Shown: positions 1-8,125 of the stretch, piece by piece | Layout: every line of letters begins with the position of its first letter | Position numbering within the stretch: the stretch's first letter is position 1 | From: IOR16 sp963521065 | GTDB lineage: Bacteria > Bacillota > Clostridia > Peptostreptococcales > Anaerovoracaceae | Direction: 5' to 3' | Assembly: GCA_963521065.1 (NCBI GenBank) | Contig: CAUQTI010000001.1 | Location: 186,001 to 250,000 of the forward strand | DNA length: 64,000 nt | Notes under the pieces: model-generated | The model's input: only the letters and a program-made list of their open reading frames with translations | The model's database searches: none | What the model was told of the DNA's origin: nothing | Position numbers and translations under genes: made by a program

Positions 1-3
1 AAG

Positions 4-771
4 ATGACCTTTTCTCCATCCGGGGGAAAGCTGAAAGTCGGGGTGGATCTGGGAACGGCGTATATTGTTATCGTTGTGTTGGATGAAGAAAATCATCCGA
101 TTGCCTGTGAGAAACAGGCTGCCAGTGTGCTGAAAGACGGGGTTGTCGTAGACTATTTAGGTGCTTTGCAGATTGTAAAGGACTTAAAGGGAAAGCTGGA
201 GAAACGCTTAGGCGGAAGAGAGCTGTTAAATTGTGCGATTGCAATGCCCGCCGGGACAGAAAGCAGTGTAAACACGCACACTTATGTGGCGGAGGGTGCA
301 GGCTTTGAAGTGACAAACGTTTTGGATGAACCTTCTGCTGCAAATGCCGTGTATCAAATTGAAAATGGTGCCGTTGTAGATATTGGCGGCGGGACGACAG
401 GGATTGCCGTTCTTCGTGATAAAGAGGTAATTCGCATGGAGGATGAGCCGACCGGAGGAACGCATATTTCTTTAGTACTTGCGGGAAATCTTCACATTGA
501 TTTTGCAAAGGCCGAGGAAATGAAGCAGGACTACAGCAGGCACAAAGAGATTTTACCTATTGTGAAAGCCGTAGTGGAAAAAATGGCATCTATCGTAAAG
601 CGGCATGTGCATCCGGGAGAGATTGATACAATTTATCTTTGCGGAGGAACCTGCTGCCTAACCGGCATTGAAAAAATTTTTGAAAAAGAGACGGGGATTT
701 CAACAATAAAACCGGATAATCCGTTCTTGGTAACTCCTGTGGGAATTGCGATGAACTGCATTGCCGGATAG
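4..771 (+). CDS. eutJ: EutJ, actin-fold chaperone-like protein of the ethanolamine operon (start may lie outside the window)
   Basis: EutJ is an actin/Hsp70-fold ATPase-like protein of ethanolamine operons with an uncertain chaperone-like role. The sequence shows the phosphate-1 motif VGVDLGTA near residue 12, the LDEPSAAN segment near 105 and the second phosphate motif VVDIGGGTTGIAV near 124-136. A CGGTC adenosine-type motif lies near residue 213. It is 255 aa, against about 280 for the enterobacterial protein. The reading frame is still open at the window edge, so the true start may be upstream and the N-terminus may be incomplete. The stop is 15 bp before the next gene, so the two are probably one transcript. 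Family assignment is firm; the function is known only by association with eut genes. Confidence 0.85.
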   Translation: MTFSPSGGKLKVGVDLGTAYIVIVVLDEENHPIACEKQAASVLKDGVVVDYLGALQIVKDLKGKLEKRLGGRELLNCAIAMPAGTESSVNTHTYVAEGAGFEVTNVLDEPSAANAVYQIENGAVVDIGGGTTGIAVLRDKEVIRMEDEPTGGTHISLVLAGNLHIDFAKAEEMKQDYSRHKEILPIVKAVVEKMASIVKRHVHPGEIDTIYLCGGTCCLTGIEKIFEKETGISTIKPDNPFLVTPVGIAMNCIAG

Positions 772-786
772 AGAGGAGGCGAGAAG

Positions 787-1521
787 ATGGAATGGAATGA
801 TTTGGTTGAAGAAATTCTATTTAGAGTGAAGCAAAAGCTGCAAGAGCAAAGCGCGGTAAAAAGCGAAGAGAAAGTACTTCCTTGCAATCTTGAAAAAAAG
901 CTGCTTATTTTGTCGGAAACACACAGTGAAGAATGCGAAGCGTTGTGGAAGACGATTGCGGATAGCGGGAAATGGAGCGTGGAATGTGCGGCGGTGCAGG
1001 AGAATACTTGTTCCTTGTCATCTGTGCACACAATCGTGCTTTGTAAAATAAGTAACACAGATTTGGTAAAAATAGCGAATGGAATGGGTGACACTCCATT
1101 GACAGAGCTTGCGGTCCAGGCGATTTTGATGGGGAAGAAGTTGATTGTTCTTTCAGAAGGATTGGAGCTTCTCACTTACAAAGATACAGCTCCTGGGCCC
1201 TACTATGATCATATGCTTCAATATGTCGCACTGTTGAAGCGTTCCGGTGTGTTGATTTGCGACACAAGAAAGTTGTACGCAGTGTTATGTGAAGAATGCG
1301 CCGGGGAAGCAGTGTGTGAAATCAAGCCACAAAACATGCCTACAGAAAGAAAAAAACAAGCCTTGCATGTAACAAAGAGAGTGTTGACCGAGCGGGATAT
1401 CCATGAAGCCTGCACGCAGCAAATTACAGAAATACAAATTTCTGAGAAAACGATTGTAACAGATTTGGCAAGGGATTACGCAAAGCAGAGAGAAATTCGG
1501 TTGGTTTCAGTTGCTTCATAA
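787..1521 (+). CDS. Conserved ethanolamine-locus protein of unknown function
   Basis: This 244-aa protein sits between eutJ and eutN, the usual place of a poorly characterised eut-operon family in Firmicutes (I believe the TIGR02536 'eut_hyp' type). The first 50 residues are helical and charged. The middle has a flavoprotein/Rossmann-like look (KLLILSET, later KKLIVLSEGLELL). The C-terminal tail IVTDLARDYAKQREIRLV resembles the short tail seen at the ends of several microcompartment-associated enzymes, which may help recruitment to the lumen. A purine-rich GAGAGGAGGCGAG ribosome site precedes the ATG. No catalytic residues can be named. Family membership is inferred from context and the tail. 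Confidence 0.65.
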   Translation: MEWNDLVEEILFRVKQKLQEQSAVKSEEKVLPCNLEKKLLILSETHSEECEALWKTIADSGKWSVECAAVQENTCSLSSVHTIVLCKISNTDLVKIANGMGDTPLTELAVQAILMGKKLIVLSEGLELLTYKDTAPGPYYDHMLQYVALLKRSGVLICDTRKLYAVLCEECAGEAVCEIKPQNMPTERKKQALHVTKRVLTERDIHEACTQQITEIQISEKTIVTDLARDYAKQREIRLVSVAS

Positions 1522-1577
1522 GAGCTTGGTCGGAAGAACCGGAAAGAGAAAGCGTGTTTTAGAGAGGATGGAAACGT

Positions 1578-1859
1578 ATGCAGGTAGGAAAAGTAATTGG
1601 AACGATTTGGGCAACCAGAAAAGAAGAGAAGCTGGCAGGATTAAAGCTGTTAATCGTACTGCCGGTAGATTTACTCAATGAAAATCGTGAGAACAGCCCT
1701 ATTGTTGCAGCAGACATTATTGGGGCCGGAGTGGGTGAGACCGTGCTGATTGTTTCCGGAAGCTCTGCACGCAGTGCGGTCGGCGATTCAAAAACACCTG
1801 TGGATGCCACGGTTGTAGGGATTGTGGATGACCAGGAAATTGATAAAAGTGTACTGTAA
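1578..1859 (+). CDS. eutN: EutN/CcmL-type pentameric vertex protein of a bacterial microcompartment
   Basis: A 93-aa BMV-family shell protein. These form pentamers that cap the vertices of the polyhedral shell. The family pattern is clear: MQVGKVIGTIWATRK at the N-terminus, LLIVLPVDL near residue 30, the ADIIGAGVGETVLIVSGSSAR core near residues 47-66, and a VDATVVGIVD C-terminal strand. It is cotranscribed with the eut genes on both sides and ends 28 bp before the next start. Its length is normal for the family. A different fold is very unlikely, though CcmL, GrpN and PduN names apply to the same family. Confidence 0.92.
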   Translation: MQVGKVIGTIWATRKEEKLAGLKLLIVLPVDLLNENRENSPIVAADIIGAGVGETVLIVSGSSARSAVGDSKTPVDATVVGIVDDQEIDKSVL

Positions 1860-1887
1860 ACCGACGCAAAATAGTGGGGGTGATTCT

Positions 1888-3240
1888 ATGAAACTAATTG
1901 ATGCGGTCAAGTCTGCGGGCGTTGTTGGAGCCGGTGGTGCCGGATTTCCTACTCATGTGAAGCTGGCGGCGCAGGCGGAGATATTTATTATAAATGCCGC
2001 GGAATGTGAGCCTCTGATTGAGACCGACAAATATTTGATGCGGACCTTTCCGGAAGAACTGATTGCTTCTGCGGAGCGGATTGCTGCACATTTAGGAGTG
2101 AAACGCAAGGTCATTGCTTTGAAAAGTAAATATAAAGAAGAAATCGAAGCGTTGTCCCTTGCAATCAAAAAACAAAATTCTTCCTTTGAATTGGTTCAGA
2201 TGCCGTCCTTTTATCCGGCGGGTGATGAACAAATATTAGTACAGCTTGTCATTGAAAAAAGTGTGCCCGAGCGAGGACTTCCGCTCCATGTAGGAGCAGT
2301 CGTCGATAATGTCGGAACGGTTTTGAACGTGGGAGAAGCCCTTGATGAAAAATCGGTCACAGATAAGTACCTTTCAGTGGTAGGGGAGGTAGAAAAGCCG
2401 TTGATGCTGCATGTTCCAATAGGAACCTCCGTAAAGGAATGCATTGAACTGGCAAAGCCGCTCTCTGCTGAATATGATTTTATCCTTGGCGGGCCGATGA
2501 TGGGAAGAGTATGCAAAGGAGAAGAAGCGGAAACAGAATTTGTCACAAAGACAACTGGAAATATTCTTTTGCTCCCGAAGCATCATTATCTAACGGAGCG
2601 GTCGGAGCTTCCTATTTCTGTCATTGCGGCGCAGACCAGAAGTGCCTGTATTCAGTGTAAAATGTGTACGGATATGTGTCCGCGTTATTTGATTGGGCAT
2701 GAGATCCGCCCGAGTCAGGTAATGAGAAATCTTTACAGAGAAAAAGAAATAACAGATAATGTAGAGTATGAGCGTGCATTCGGAAGTGCAGTCAATTGCT
2801 GTGACTGCGGAATTTGTGAAATGTTTGCCTGCCCGATGGGCTTGTCTCCGCGCAAAGTAAACGGATATATCAAAAAGAAGCTTGCTGCAAGAAAGATTAA
2901 TCCACAAAAGAATCAGTCGCCTCAGACCCGAGAAGGGCTTGCATCGAGAAGAATCCCTACGGAGCGCTTGATTGCAAGGCTGGGATTGATGAAATATTCT
3001 GGTTTACATGTGACGGAACCTTGTAAAGAATACACACCGCAATCAGTAACCCTATTTTTCAAGCAGCACATCGGTGCACCTGCACAGCCCTGTAGAATGG
3101 TCGGAGAGTTCGTTCAGAAGGGGGATTTAATCGGTAGCACTGGAGACAATGCGCTTTGTGCAAATCTGCATGCCAGCATTCGCGGGGAAATTATATCTAT
3201 AGATAATGAAAAGGCTGTAATTGCGGGAAGTGAGGAGTGA
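1888..3240 (+). CDS. pduS: PduS/RnfC-like iron-sulfur flavoprotein, microcompartment-associated electron carrier
   Basis: A 450-aa RnfC/NuoF-like protein of the PduS type, known in propanediol compartments as a cobalamin reductase/NADH-oxidising redox protein. An NADH/FMN-binding start is seen in AGVVGAGGAGFPTH and INAAECEPL. Two ferredoxin-type cysteine sets follow: C254-C257-C260-C264 and C304-C307-C310-C315, enough for two 4Fe-4S clusters. A C-terminal SLBB/hammerhead-like segment ends the protein. I chose the ATG at 1888, which follows GTGGGGGTGA, rather than an in-frame ATG 66 bp upstream that overlaps eutN. The gene is followed immediately by a PduT-like shell protein, the partner with which PduS is thought to pass electrons across the shell. 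Confidence 0.85.
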   Translation: MKLIDAVKSAGVVGAGGAGFPTHVKLAAQAEIFIINAAECEPLIETDKYLMRTFPEELIASAERIAAHLGVKRKVIALKSKYKEEIEALSLAIKKQNSSFELVQMPSFYPAGDEQILVQLVIEKSVPERGLPLHVGAVVDNVGTVLNVGEALDEKSVTDKYLSVVGEVEKPLMLHVPIGTSVKECIELAKPLSAEYDFILGGPMMGRVCKGEEAETEFVTKTTGNILLLPKHHYLTERSELPISVIAAQTRSACIQCKMCTDMCPRYLIGHEIRPSQVMRNLYREKEITDNVEYERAFGSAVNCCDCGICEMFACPMGLSPRKVNGYIKKKLAARKINPQKNQSPQTREGLASRRIPTERLIARLGLMKYSGLHVTEPCKEYTPQSVTLFFKQHIGAPAQPCRMVGEFVQKGDLIGSTGDNALCANLHASIRGEIISIDNEKAVIAGSEE

Positions 3241-3245
3241 GGGCA

Positions 3246-3785
3246 ATGGCAAATGCAATCGGAATGGTAGAATTAAACAGTATCGCAAGGGGAATTGAGG
3301 TTTGTGATTTTATGGTAAAGGCGGCACAGGTGGAACTGTTAAAAGCTTCTACCGTTTGCCCCGGTAAATACCTTGTCGTAGTTGGCGGAGAAACCGGCGC
3401 GGTAGAGGCATCTATGAAGGAGGGCATACAACGGGGCGGAGAATGTGCGGTGGACACTTTGTTTATCCCGAATATTGACACGCAGGTGACACGAGCAATC
3501 AATATGACAAACCCGGTGGGACAGCTTGGTGCTGTCGGAGTGATTGAATTTTATTCCATCGCATCCGCAATTACTGCAGCAGATATCGCGGCGAAAGCAG
3601 CAAACATTACATTGATAGAGGTCCGTATGGGTTGTGCAATTGGGGGAAAAGGATTCGTGACGCTGACAGGGGATGTGGGAGCGGTAAAAGCCGCCATCGC
3701 AGCGGCACAAAGAGAAAGTGAACTTATAGTGGGAAGTACGGTCATACCAAGGCCGTCTCCGAAGCTTTTGGAAAATTTGTTATAA
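3246..3785 (+). CDS. pduT: PduT-like tandem-BMC shell protein with a predicted central 4Fe-4S site
   Basis: A 179-aa protein with two BMC domains in tandem (about residues 4-85 and 97-175). These form pseudohexameric trimers in the shell facet. Cys38 lies in KASTVCPGKY, the position that in PduT binds a 4Fe-4S cluster at the trimer axis, so a redox-active pore is likely. Domain starts are GMVELNSIARGIEV and GVIEFYSIASAITA. The ATG at 3246 follows GAGGAGTGAGGGCA, while the upstream GTG would overlap pduS. It lies just after pduS, consistent with a paired electron conduit through the shell. Confidence 0.85.
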   Translation: MANAIGMVELNSIARGIEVCDFMVKAAQVELLKASTVCPGKYLVVVGGETGAVEASMKEGIQRGGECAVDTLFIPNIDTQVTRAINMTNPVGQLGAVGVIEFYSIASAITAADIAAKAANITLIEVRMGCAIGGKGFVTLTGDVGAVKAAIAAAQRESELIVGSTVIPRPSPKLLENLL

Positions 3786-3832
3786 TCTATGCCGGATATG
3801 TTCCGCAGAAAAAATGAAATGGGAGGTAGTCT

Positions 3833-5065
3833 ATGTTTAATGAGTTGATCGAGGCTTTTGATGTATCCGTATTGACATCGAGCCTGCAGTCGTATCTTTC
3901 CAATCTGACCGTTAATTCTATTATCGTAACCATTATGACGATTTTCATGTTAATAGGTGCCGTGGATAAAATCAGAGGAAATAAGCTCGGCTATGGAGAG
4001 CAGTTTGACGAAGGCTTCAATGCGATGGGGCCTCTTGCGATTGCTATGGCAGGAGTGGTTGCCGCCGCACCGGTATTATCTATTTTATTAAAGCCGTTCA
4101 TTGCACCGATTTACACAATTTTCGGAGCAGACCCTGCAATGTTTGCAACGACATTGCTTGCTTGTGATATGGGAGGCTACCCGCTGGCAATGCAGCTGGC
4201 GGCTGATGAAACTATCGGAAACTTTTCCGGGTTGATTCTTGGATCCATGATGGGACCGACCATCGTATTTACAATCCCCGTTGCGCTGTCTATCATTAAA
4301 AAGGAAGATAGGCCATACTTGGCAGCCGGCGTTCTTGCAGGACTGATTACTCTGCCTTTAGGATGCATTGCCGGCGGTCTGGTCATGAACATTACACCGT
4401 ATAAAATCAGCTTGATTCGTATCTTGATTAACCTGATACCAGTCATGATCGTAGCCGGCCTGATTGTATTAGGACTGTGGTTTAAGCCGAGTGCGATGAT
4501 TAACGGATTTAACCGTTTCGGAACCGGCGTGACGATTATCATTACCATCTTTACCGGGATTGCTATTTTCCAATATTTAACCGGAATTCGTTTTCCGCTC
4601 TTTGACATCATGGTGGACCCAGATAAAAATGGCGGTGTCGTCGGCCTGGAGTCAGGGCTTCTCGTTTGCGGTCAGATTGCAATTGTCTTGGCCGGAGCCT
4701 TTCCGATGGTGCTTTGGATTACGAATACCTTTGGAGGCGCTTTGGAACGAATCGGAAAAGTTCTTGGCATGAATGACAAGGGCTCCGCAGGTATGGTTGC
4801 CAATTTAGCAAATAACATTGCCATGTTTAACATTTTGCACGAAATGAATCCGAAAGCGAAACTTTTGAATGTCGCATTTGCCGTATCCGCGGCCTTTGTC
4901 TTTGGGGATCATTTAGGATTTACTGCAGGGAATAACCCGGACATGATTTTTCCGGTTGTTGTCGGGAAGTTGGTTGCCGGTGTGAGTGCTTTGATTTTGG
5001 CAAATGCGTTAGCTCCGAAGCTATTGAGCAAGATTGAAGAAGGAAATAGTGAAAAAGCGGCATAA
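3833..5065 (+). CDS. eutH: EutH ethanolamine permease
   Basis: A 410-aa, highly hydrophobic protein with about ten or more predicted membrane segments, matching EutH. It facilitates ethanolamine uptake across the cytoplasmic membrane and matters mainly when the substrate is scarce or protonated. Family landmarks are the GFNAMGPLAIAMAGVVAAAPV segment near residue 60, LACDMGGYPLAMQLA near 112 and FGDHLGFTAGNNPDMIFPVVVGKL near 358. A GGGAGG site lies 7 bp before the ATG. The gene lies between the shell gene pduT and eutQ and is the only transporter in this part of the operon, which supports ethanolamine as the compartment substrate. Confidence 0.92.
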   Translation: MFNELIEAFDVSVLTSSLQSYLSNLTVNSIIVTIMTIFMLIGAVDKIRGNKLGYGEQFDEGFNAMGPLAIAMAGVVAAAPVLSILLKPFIAPIYTIFGADPAMFATTLLACDMGGYPLAMQLAADETIGNFSGLILGSMMGPTIVFTIPVALSIIKKEDRPYLAAGVLAGLITLPLGCIAGGLVMNITPYKISLIRILINLIPVMIVAGLIVLGLWFKPSAMINGFNRFGTGVTIIITIFTGIAIFQYLTGIRFPLFDIMVDPDKNGGVVGLESGLLVCGQIAIVLAGAFPMVLWITNTFGGALERIGKVLGMNDKGSAGMVANLANNIAMFNILHEMNPKAKLLNVAFAVSAAFVFGDHLGFTAGNNPDMIFPVVVGKLVAGVSALILANALAPKLLSKIEEGNSEKAA

Positions 5066-5099
5066 AAAAGACACGCCGTACCACGGAGGAGGATAATGT

Positions 5100-5543
5100 A
5101 TGAATGTCAGTGAAGAGCTTATTCGAGAAATTGTGCAGCGTGTTCTGACGCAGACACAGGGAGAAAAAGAAGAATTTACAAAGGAAAAAGACCAGAGCGG
5201 TATATTGGTGGTTCATACCGATACCGTTAGGACAGAAGCTTTTGAAGGAAGAAATGATGTCAAGCTGAAAGATATTGTGACACTAGAGGAAGCCCCAAGA
5301 ATGGGTGCCGGAATTATGGAGCTTCTTGACGGCGCCGATTTTGAATGGACGCTTACTTATGATGAATTTGATTATGTAATTGATGGAACCTTAGAAATCC
5401 TCATTGACGGAGGACGTAAGATTACTGGAAAGAAAGGCGATATTATATTAATCCCGAAAAATAGCCATATCTCCTTCAGCACGCCGGACTATGCACGGTA
5501 TGCCTACTTTGTTTATCCTGCAAACTGGCAGGAGCTGGTATAA
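5100..5543 (+). CDS. eutQ: EutQ cupin-domain protein (acetate-kinase-like activity in other species)
   Basis: A 147-aa EutQ-like protein. Salmonella EutQ has acetate kinase activity and is also linked to shell assembly. The N-terminal 30 residues form an amphipathic helix (MNVSEELIREIVQRVLTQT) of the kind that targets proteins to microcompartments. The C-terminal 100 residues form a cupin barrel with WTLTYDEFDYVIDGTLEI and GDIILIPKNSHISF. The protein is shorter than the roughly 230-aa enterobacterial form, with most of the linker missing. A GGAGGAGGAT site precedes the ATG. It is the last eut gene; a long inverted repeat follows 25 bp later. The enzymatic role is inferred from the family. Confidence 0.85.
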   Translation: MNVSEELIREIVQRVLTQTQGEKEEFTKEKDQSGILVVHTDTVRTEAFEGRNDVKLKDIVTLEEAPRMGAGIMELLDGADFEWTLTYDEFDYVIDGTLEILIDGGRKITGKKGDIILIPKNSHISFSTPDYARYAYFVYPANWQELV

Positions 5544-5567
5544 CTTAATCGCAAAGCATTAAAGAAG

Positions 5568-5664
5568 ACCCTCTCACCATGGCAAAACGCCGCTGCATCC
5601 CCAAAATTAGATTAGAAAATCAAGCTTTGGGAAAAGCCGCTAAAAATATGGTGAGAGGGTTTTA
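5568..5664 (+). terminator. Long-looped stem after eutQ, probable terminator or structured RNA
   Basis: A perfect 13-bp inverted repeat (ACCCTCTCACCAT at 5568-5580 and its complement at 5648-5660) is followed by TTTTAT. The 67-nt loop is long for a simple terminator and contains further pairings, CCCAAA with TTTGGG and GATT with AATC. It sits directly after the operon, so termination is the simplest reading. I do not recognise it as a known riboswitch. Confidence 0.5.
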
Positions 5665-5680
5665 TAGTATACTGTATTAC

Positions 5681-5711
5681 TTCTAACAATATAGAAACTC
5701 TGTTGTTAGAA
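5681..5711. promoter_or_regulatory. Inverted repeat TTCTAACAA-N13-TTGTTAGAA
   Basis: Two perfect 9-bp half-sites, separated by 13 bp, lie in an AT-rich gap 150 bp before the dipeptidase gene. The layout resembles an operator for a dimeric regulator, or a hairpin. No regulator gene is adjacent. The role is inferred from symmetry only. Confidence 0.35.
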
Positions 5712-5862
5712 ATATCGAACAATATGTGCTAAAAACAATATAATTAAATAATTAAAAAAATTAGAAAATTAAAATTATAGCAATAGACGTATACCAAATT
5801 CTATAGTAAAATAAAATAGAACGATTCCTAAATTATTAAATGATGCTTTAAGGAGGCAGAAT

Positions 5863-7569
5863 ATGAGGAGATTTAGAATCTTAGCGGTTACGTTGGCTAT
5901 TGTGTTAACCCTCAGTACGGCAAGTGCGTTTGCTTGCACCGCGGTTTATGTAGGAAAGGACGTAAGCACAGACGGCAGTACGATTTTAGCAAGAAGTGAA
6001 GATCAAGGAACCGGTGCTTACAATAAGCTGTTCGTGGTAGTTGACCGGGTAGAAAACACGCCGGGGCGTACCATAGACGATGTAAATGGGTTTTCCTATA
6101 AGCTTCCGGATACGACGTATAAATATACGATGGTTCCGGACTATTCCGATGGAGGGGATGGAACTTATGCGGGCGCATGTACAAACGAGTATGGATTATC
6201 CATAAGTGCGACAGTGTCAGCATATGCAAGCGCCGCGGTGGAAAGTGTAGATCCATATGTCGAGGGTTCCTTGCGCGAAGCGGCATTGACGGGAATCGTT
6301 GCAGCAACCTGCAAGACAGCGAAAGAAGGAGTCAAGCTCCTGGCGAGCATCATTGAAACCTCTGGTTCAGAAGAAGGCAATGTGATTCTGCTCTCTGATC
6401 AGAAAGAAGCGTGGATTTTTGAGGTTTACAGCGGACATTTGTGGGCGGCACAAAAAATGCCGGCAGATAAAGTAGCTGTTTTCGGGAATCAATTTATGAT
6501 AGAAACCGTTGATCCGGCAGATACAGAGAACTTTATGTATCACAAGGATTTATTTACTACTGCGGATAAAAATGGCTGGACAAAGAAAGTTGATAATAAA
6601 GTCCATCTTGCAGCAACGTTTGGAGAAGCGAGAGAAGACTATTCGAATATGCGTACATGGATGGGCCATAAGTTACTCGCACCATCGACAGTAGGAGAGT
6701 ATAAAACGGAAACATATTATCCTCTGTTTTATGCTCCGGACAAAAAAGTCTCGGCACTAGAAGTAATGGATGTGCTTCGTAATCGTTATGAAGGTACGAA
6801 GTACGATGGGGAACTGCCGGAAAATAAAGCCCTTCGTTTTATCGGAGTAGAGCGGCAATCACAGATTCACGTGATTCAGGTAAAAGAAAATTATCCGGCT
6901 GAGATCTCCGCATTGCAATGGCTGGCCTTTGGAAATGCAGAGCATTCCGTATTTTTACCAAATTTCAGTGGAATTAATGATACCTACGCAGCGTATAAAG
7001 TGGATGGAGAACGGCCCAATTACGATGGTGCATATTGGAAATTTAAACGGATCTGCGCTTTAGCCGAGCAGAATAGAAGTTTTTACGGTCAAGGAGTTAA
7101 GGATTATTGGAAGCTTTACGAAGAGAACCTCTATAGTGATATGCAAAAAGCAGAAAAACAGATGCTTTCTCTCTATGCAAAAGATCCGGCGGCAGCAAAA
7201 GAATACATAACGAAGCTGCATATGAATATTGCGAAGAAAGCATGTGCAGACGCAGACCATCTGTATGACGATTTATTATATTTTGTGATGGATCGCAATG
7301 GACGGACACAGCAGAAAATGGGGAATCCATTCACGTCAAGCATAGCAATTCGCGATGCGGCTACGATGAAAGGGTATACCGTGAAATGGACTGCTGAGAA
7401 TAAGCCGCTTACATTAACAAAAGGAGCGACCGTATATAGTATCAATGTCGGTGATACAGAATATAAGGTAACGCAAAATGGAAAGACGACTGCGGAGAAA
7501 ATGTCAGAAGCACCACGCGTAGAAAAAGGTGTAACTTACTTACCATTTGACTTTGTGAGCGTATTATAA
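5863..7569 (+). CDS. Secreted C69-family dipeptidase (PepD-like) with C-terminal copper-amine-oxidase-type domain
   Basis: A 568-aa exported Ntn-hydrolase of peptidase family C69/U34. A signal peptide covers residues 1-24 (MRRFRILAVTLAIVLTLSTA). Cleavage after AFA would expose Cys25 in ACTAVYVGKD, the expected N-terminal nucleophile. Other family features are DGSTILARSEDQG near residue 38 and GNQFMI near 209. The last 70 residues (KGATVYSINVGDTEYKVTQNG, then GVTYLPFDFVSVL) look like the small beta domain found at the ends of many Firmicute cell-wall proteins. It probably hydrolyses dipeptides outside the membrane. An AAGGAGGC site precedes the ATG, and the gene is monocistronic with its own terminator. 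Confidence 0.88.
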   Translation: MRRFRILAVTLAIVLTLSTASAFACTAVYVGKDVSTDGSTILARSEDQGTGAYNKLFVVVDRVENTPGRTIDDVNGFSYKLPDTTYKYTMVPDYSDGGDGTYAGACTNEYGLSISATVSAYASAAVESVDPYVEGSLREAALTGIVAATCKTAKEGVKLLASIIETSGSEEGNVILLSDQKEAWIFEVYSGHLWAAQKMPADKVAVFGNQFMIETVDPADTENFMYHKDLFTTADKNGWTKKVDNKVHLAATFGEAREDYSNMRTWMGHKLLAPSTVGEYKTETYYPLFYAPDKKVSALEVMDVLRNRYEGTKYDGELPENKALRFIGVERQSQIHVIQVKENYPAEISALQWLAFGNAEHSVFLPNFSGINDTYAAYKVDGERPNYDGAYWKFKRICALAEQNRSFYGQGVKDYWKLYEENLYSDMQKAEKQMLSLYAKDPAAAKEYITKLHMNIAKKACADADHLYDDLLYFVMDRNGRTQQKMGNPFTSSIAIRDAATMKGYTVKWTAENKPLTLTKGATVYSINVGDTEYKVTQNGKTTAEKMSEAPRVEKGVTYLPFDFVSVL

Positions 7570-7587
7570 AGGAAGAGAAAAGAAGCG

Positions 7588-7633
7588 AAAAAGGAGACTG
7601 CATTGATCCGTTAGTAAATGCAGTCTCCTTTTT
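7588..7633. terminator. Rho-independent terminator after the C69 dipeptidase
   Basis: A perfect 17-bp stem (AAAAAGGAGACTGCATT at 7588-7604 and its complement at 7617-7633) has a 12-nt loop and a T-run. The A-rich left arm would also allow termination in the other direction. Confidence 0.9.
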
Positions 7634-7722
7634 GTTAGTAAATAAAGAAATTATACCATTTGTTTATTGTTTACGGAAAGGGATAGAATGGATATAATAA
7701 TGAAAATAGAACTTGTACGAGA

Positions 7723-7938
7723 ATGGAAGATTTTTTTATTTTGAGTACAGGCCTTGCTGGGGAAATCATACAAAAGTTTATCATATATAATAGGAAGGTT
7801 GCTATCATAGACGATTTTTCACATTATACAAGCAAGCCGTTGAAAGATTTTATTTTTGAAAGCAACCGTGGGAAGGATCTATTTTTTGTAGAAACGGAAG
7901 AGGAAGCAATTAGACGCTTAGTTGCAGTGGAGCGTTAA
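7723..7938 (+). pseudogene. Truncated DUF4180 gene, C-terminal half only
   Basis: The 71-aa frame starts MEDFFILSTGLAGEIIQKF and continues RKVAIIDDFSHYTSKPLKDFIFESNRG. This matches the C-terminal 60% of DUF4180 proteins, which are usually about 115-120 aa. The N-terminal part is missing. The upstream in-frame codons back to the stop at 7684 show no family resemblance, and no good ribosome-binding site precedes the ATG. It is most likely a decayed remnant, though a short functional product cannot be excluded. The family's function is unknown. Confidence 0.6.
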
Positions 7939-8037
7939 ATACGCATTGGAAAGATAGCATTTGCAAGTATCTTAGTGCAAAAATAAAAAGGATACAACAA
8001 ATCGGAAAAAAGTAAAATTATGGAAAAATAGATAAAA

Positions 8038-8087
8038 TAGTTTGACAAACTAAGTACCCAGTTTTATAATTAGTTTGTTAATCTAAT
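8038..8087 (+). promoter_or_regulatory. Fatty-acid operon promoter with overlapping FabT-like operators
   Basis: TTGACA (8042-8047) and TATAAT (8065-8070) are separated by 17 bp, a consensus sigma-A promoter. The palindrome TAGTTTG-A-CAAACTA (8038-8052) overlaps the -35 box. A weaker related site, ATTAG-N9-CTAAT (8069-8087, with TAGTTTG inside), lies over the expected start point. These resemble FabT boxes. The first gene downstream is a MarR/FabT protein, so autoregulation of the whole fab/acc operon is likely. Confidence 0.75.
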
Positions 8088-8125
8088 TAATTATTATAGG
8101 TGAATCGTACACAAGGAGGAAGCAA

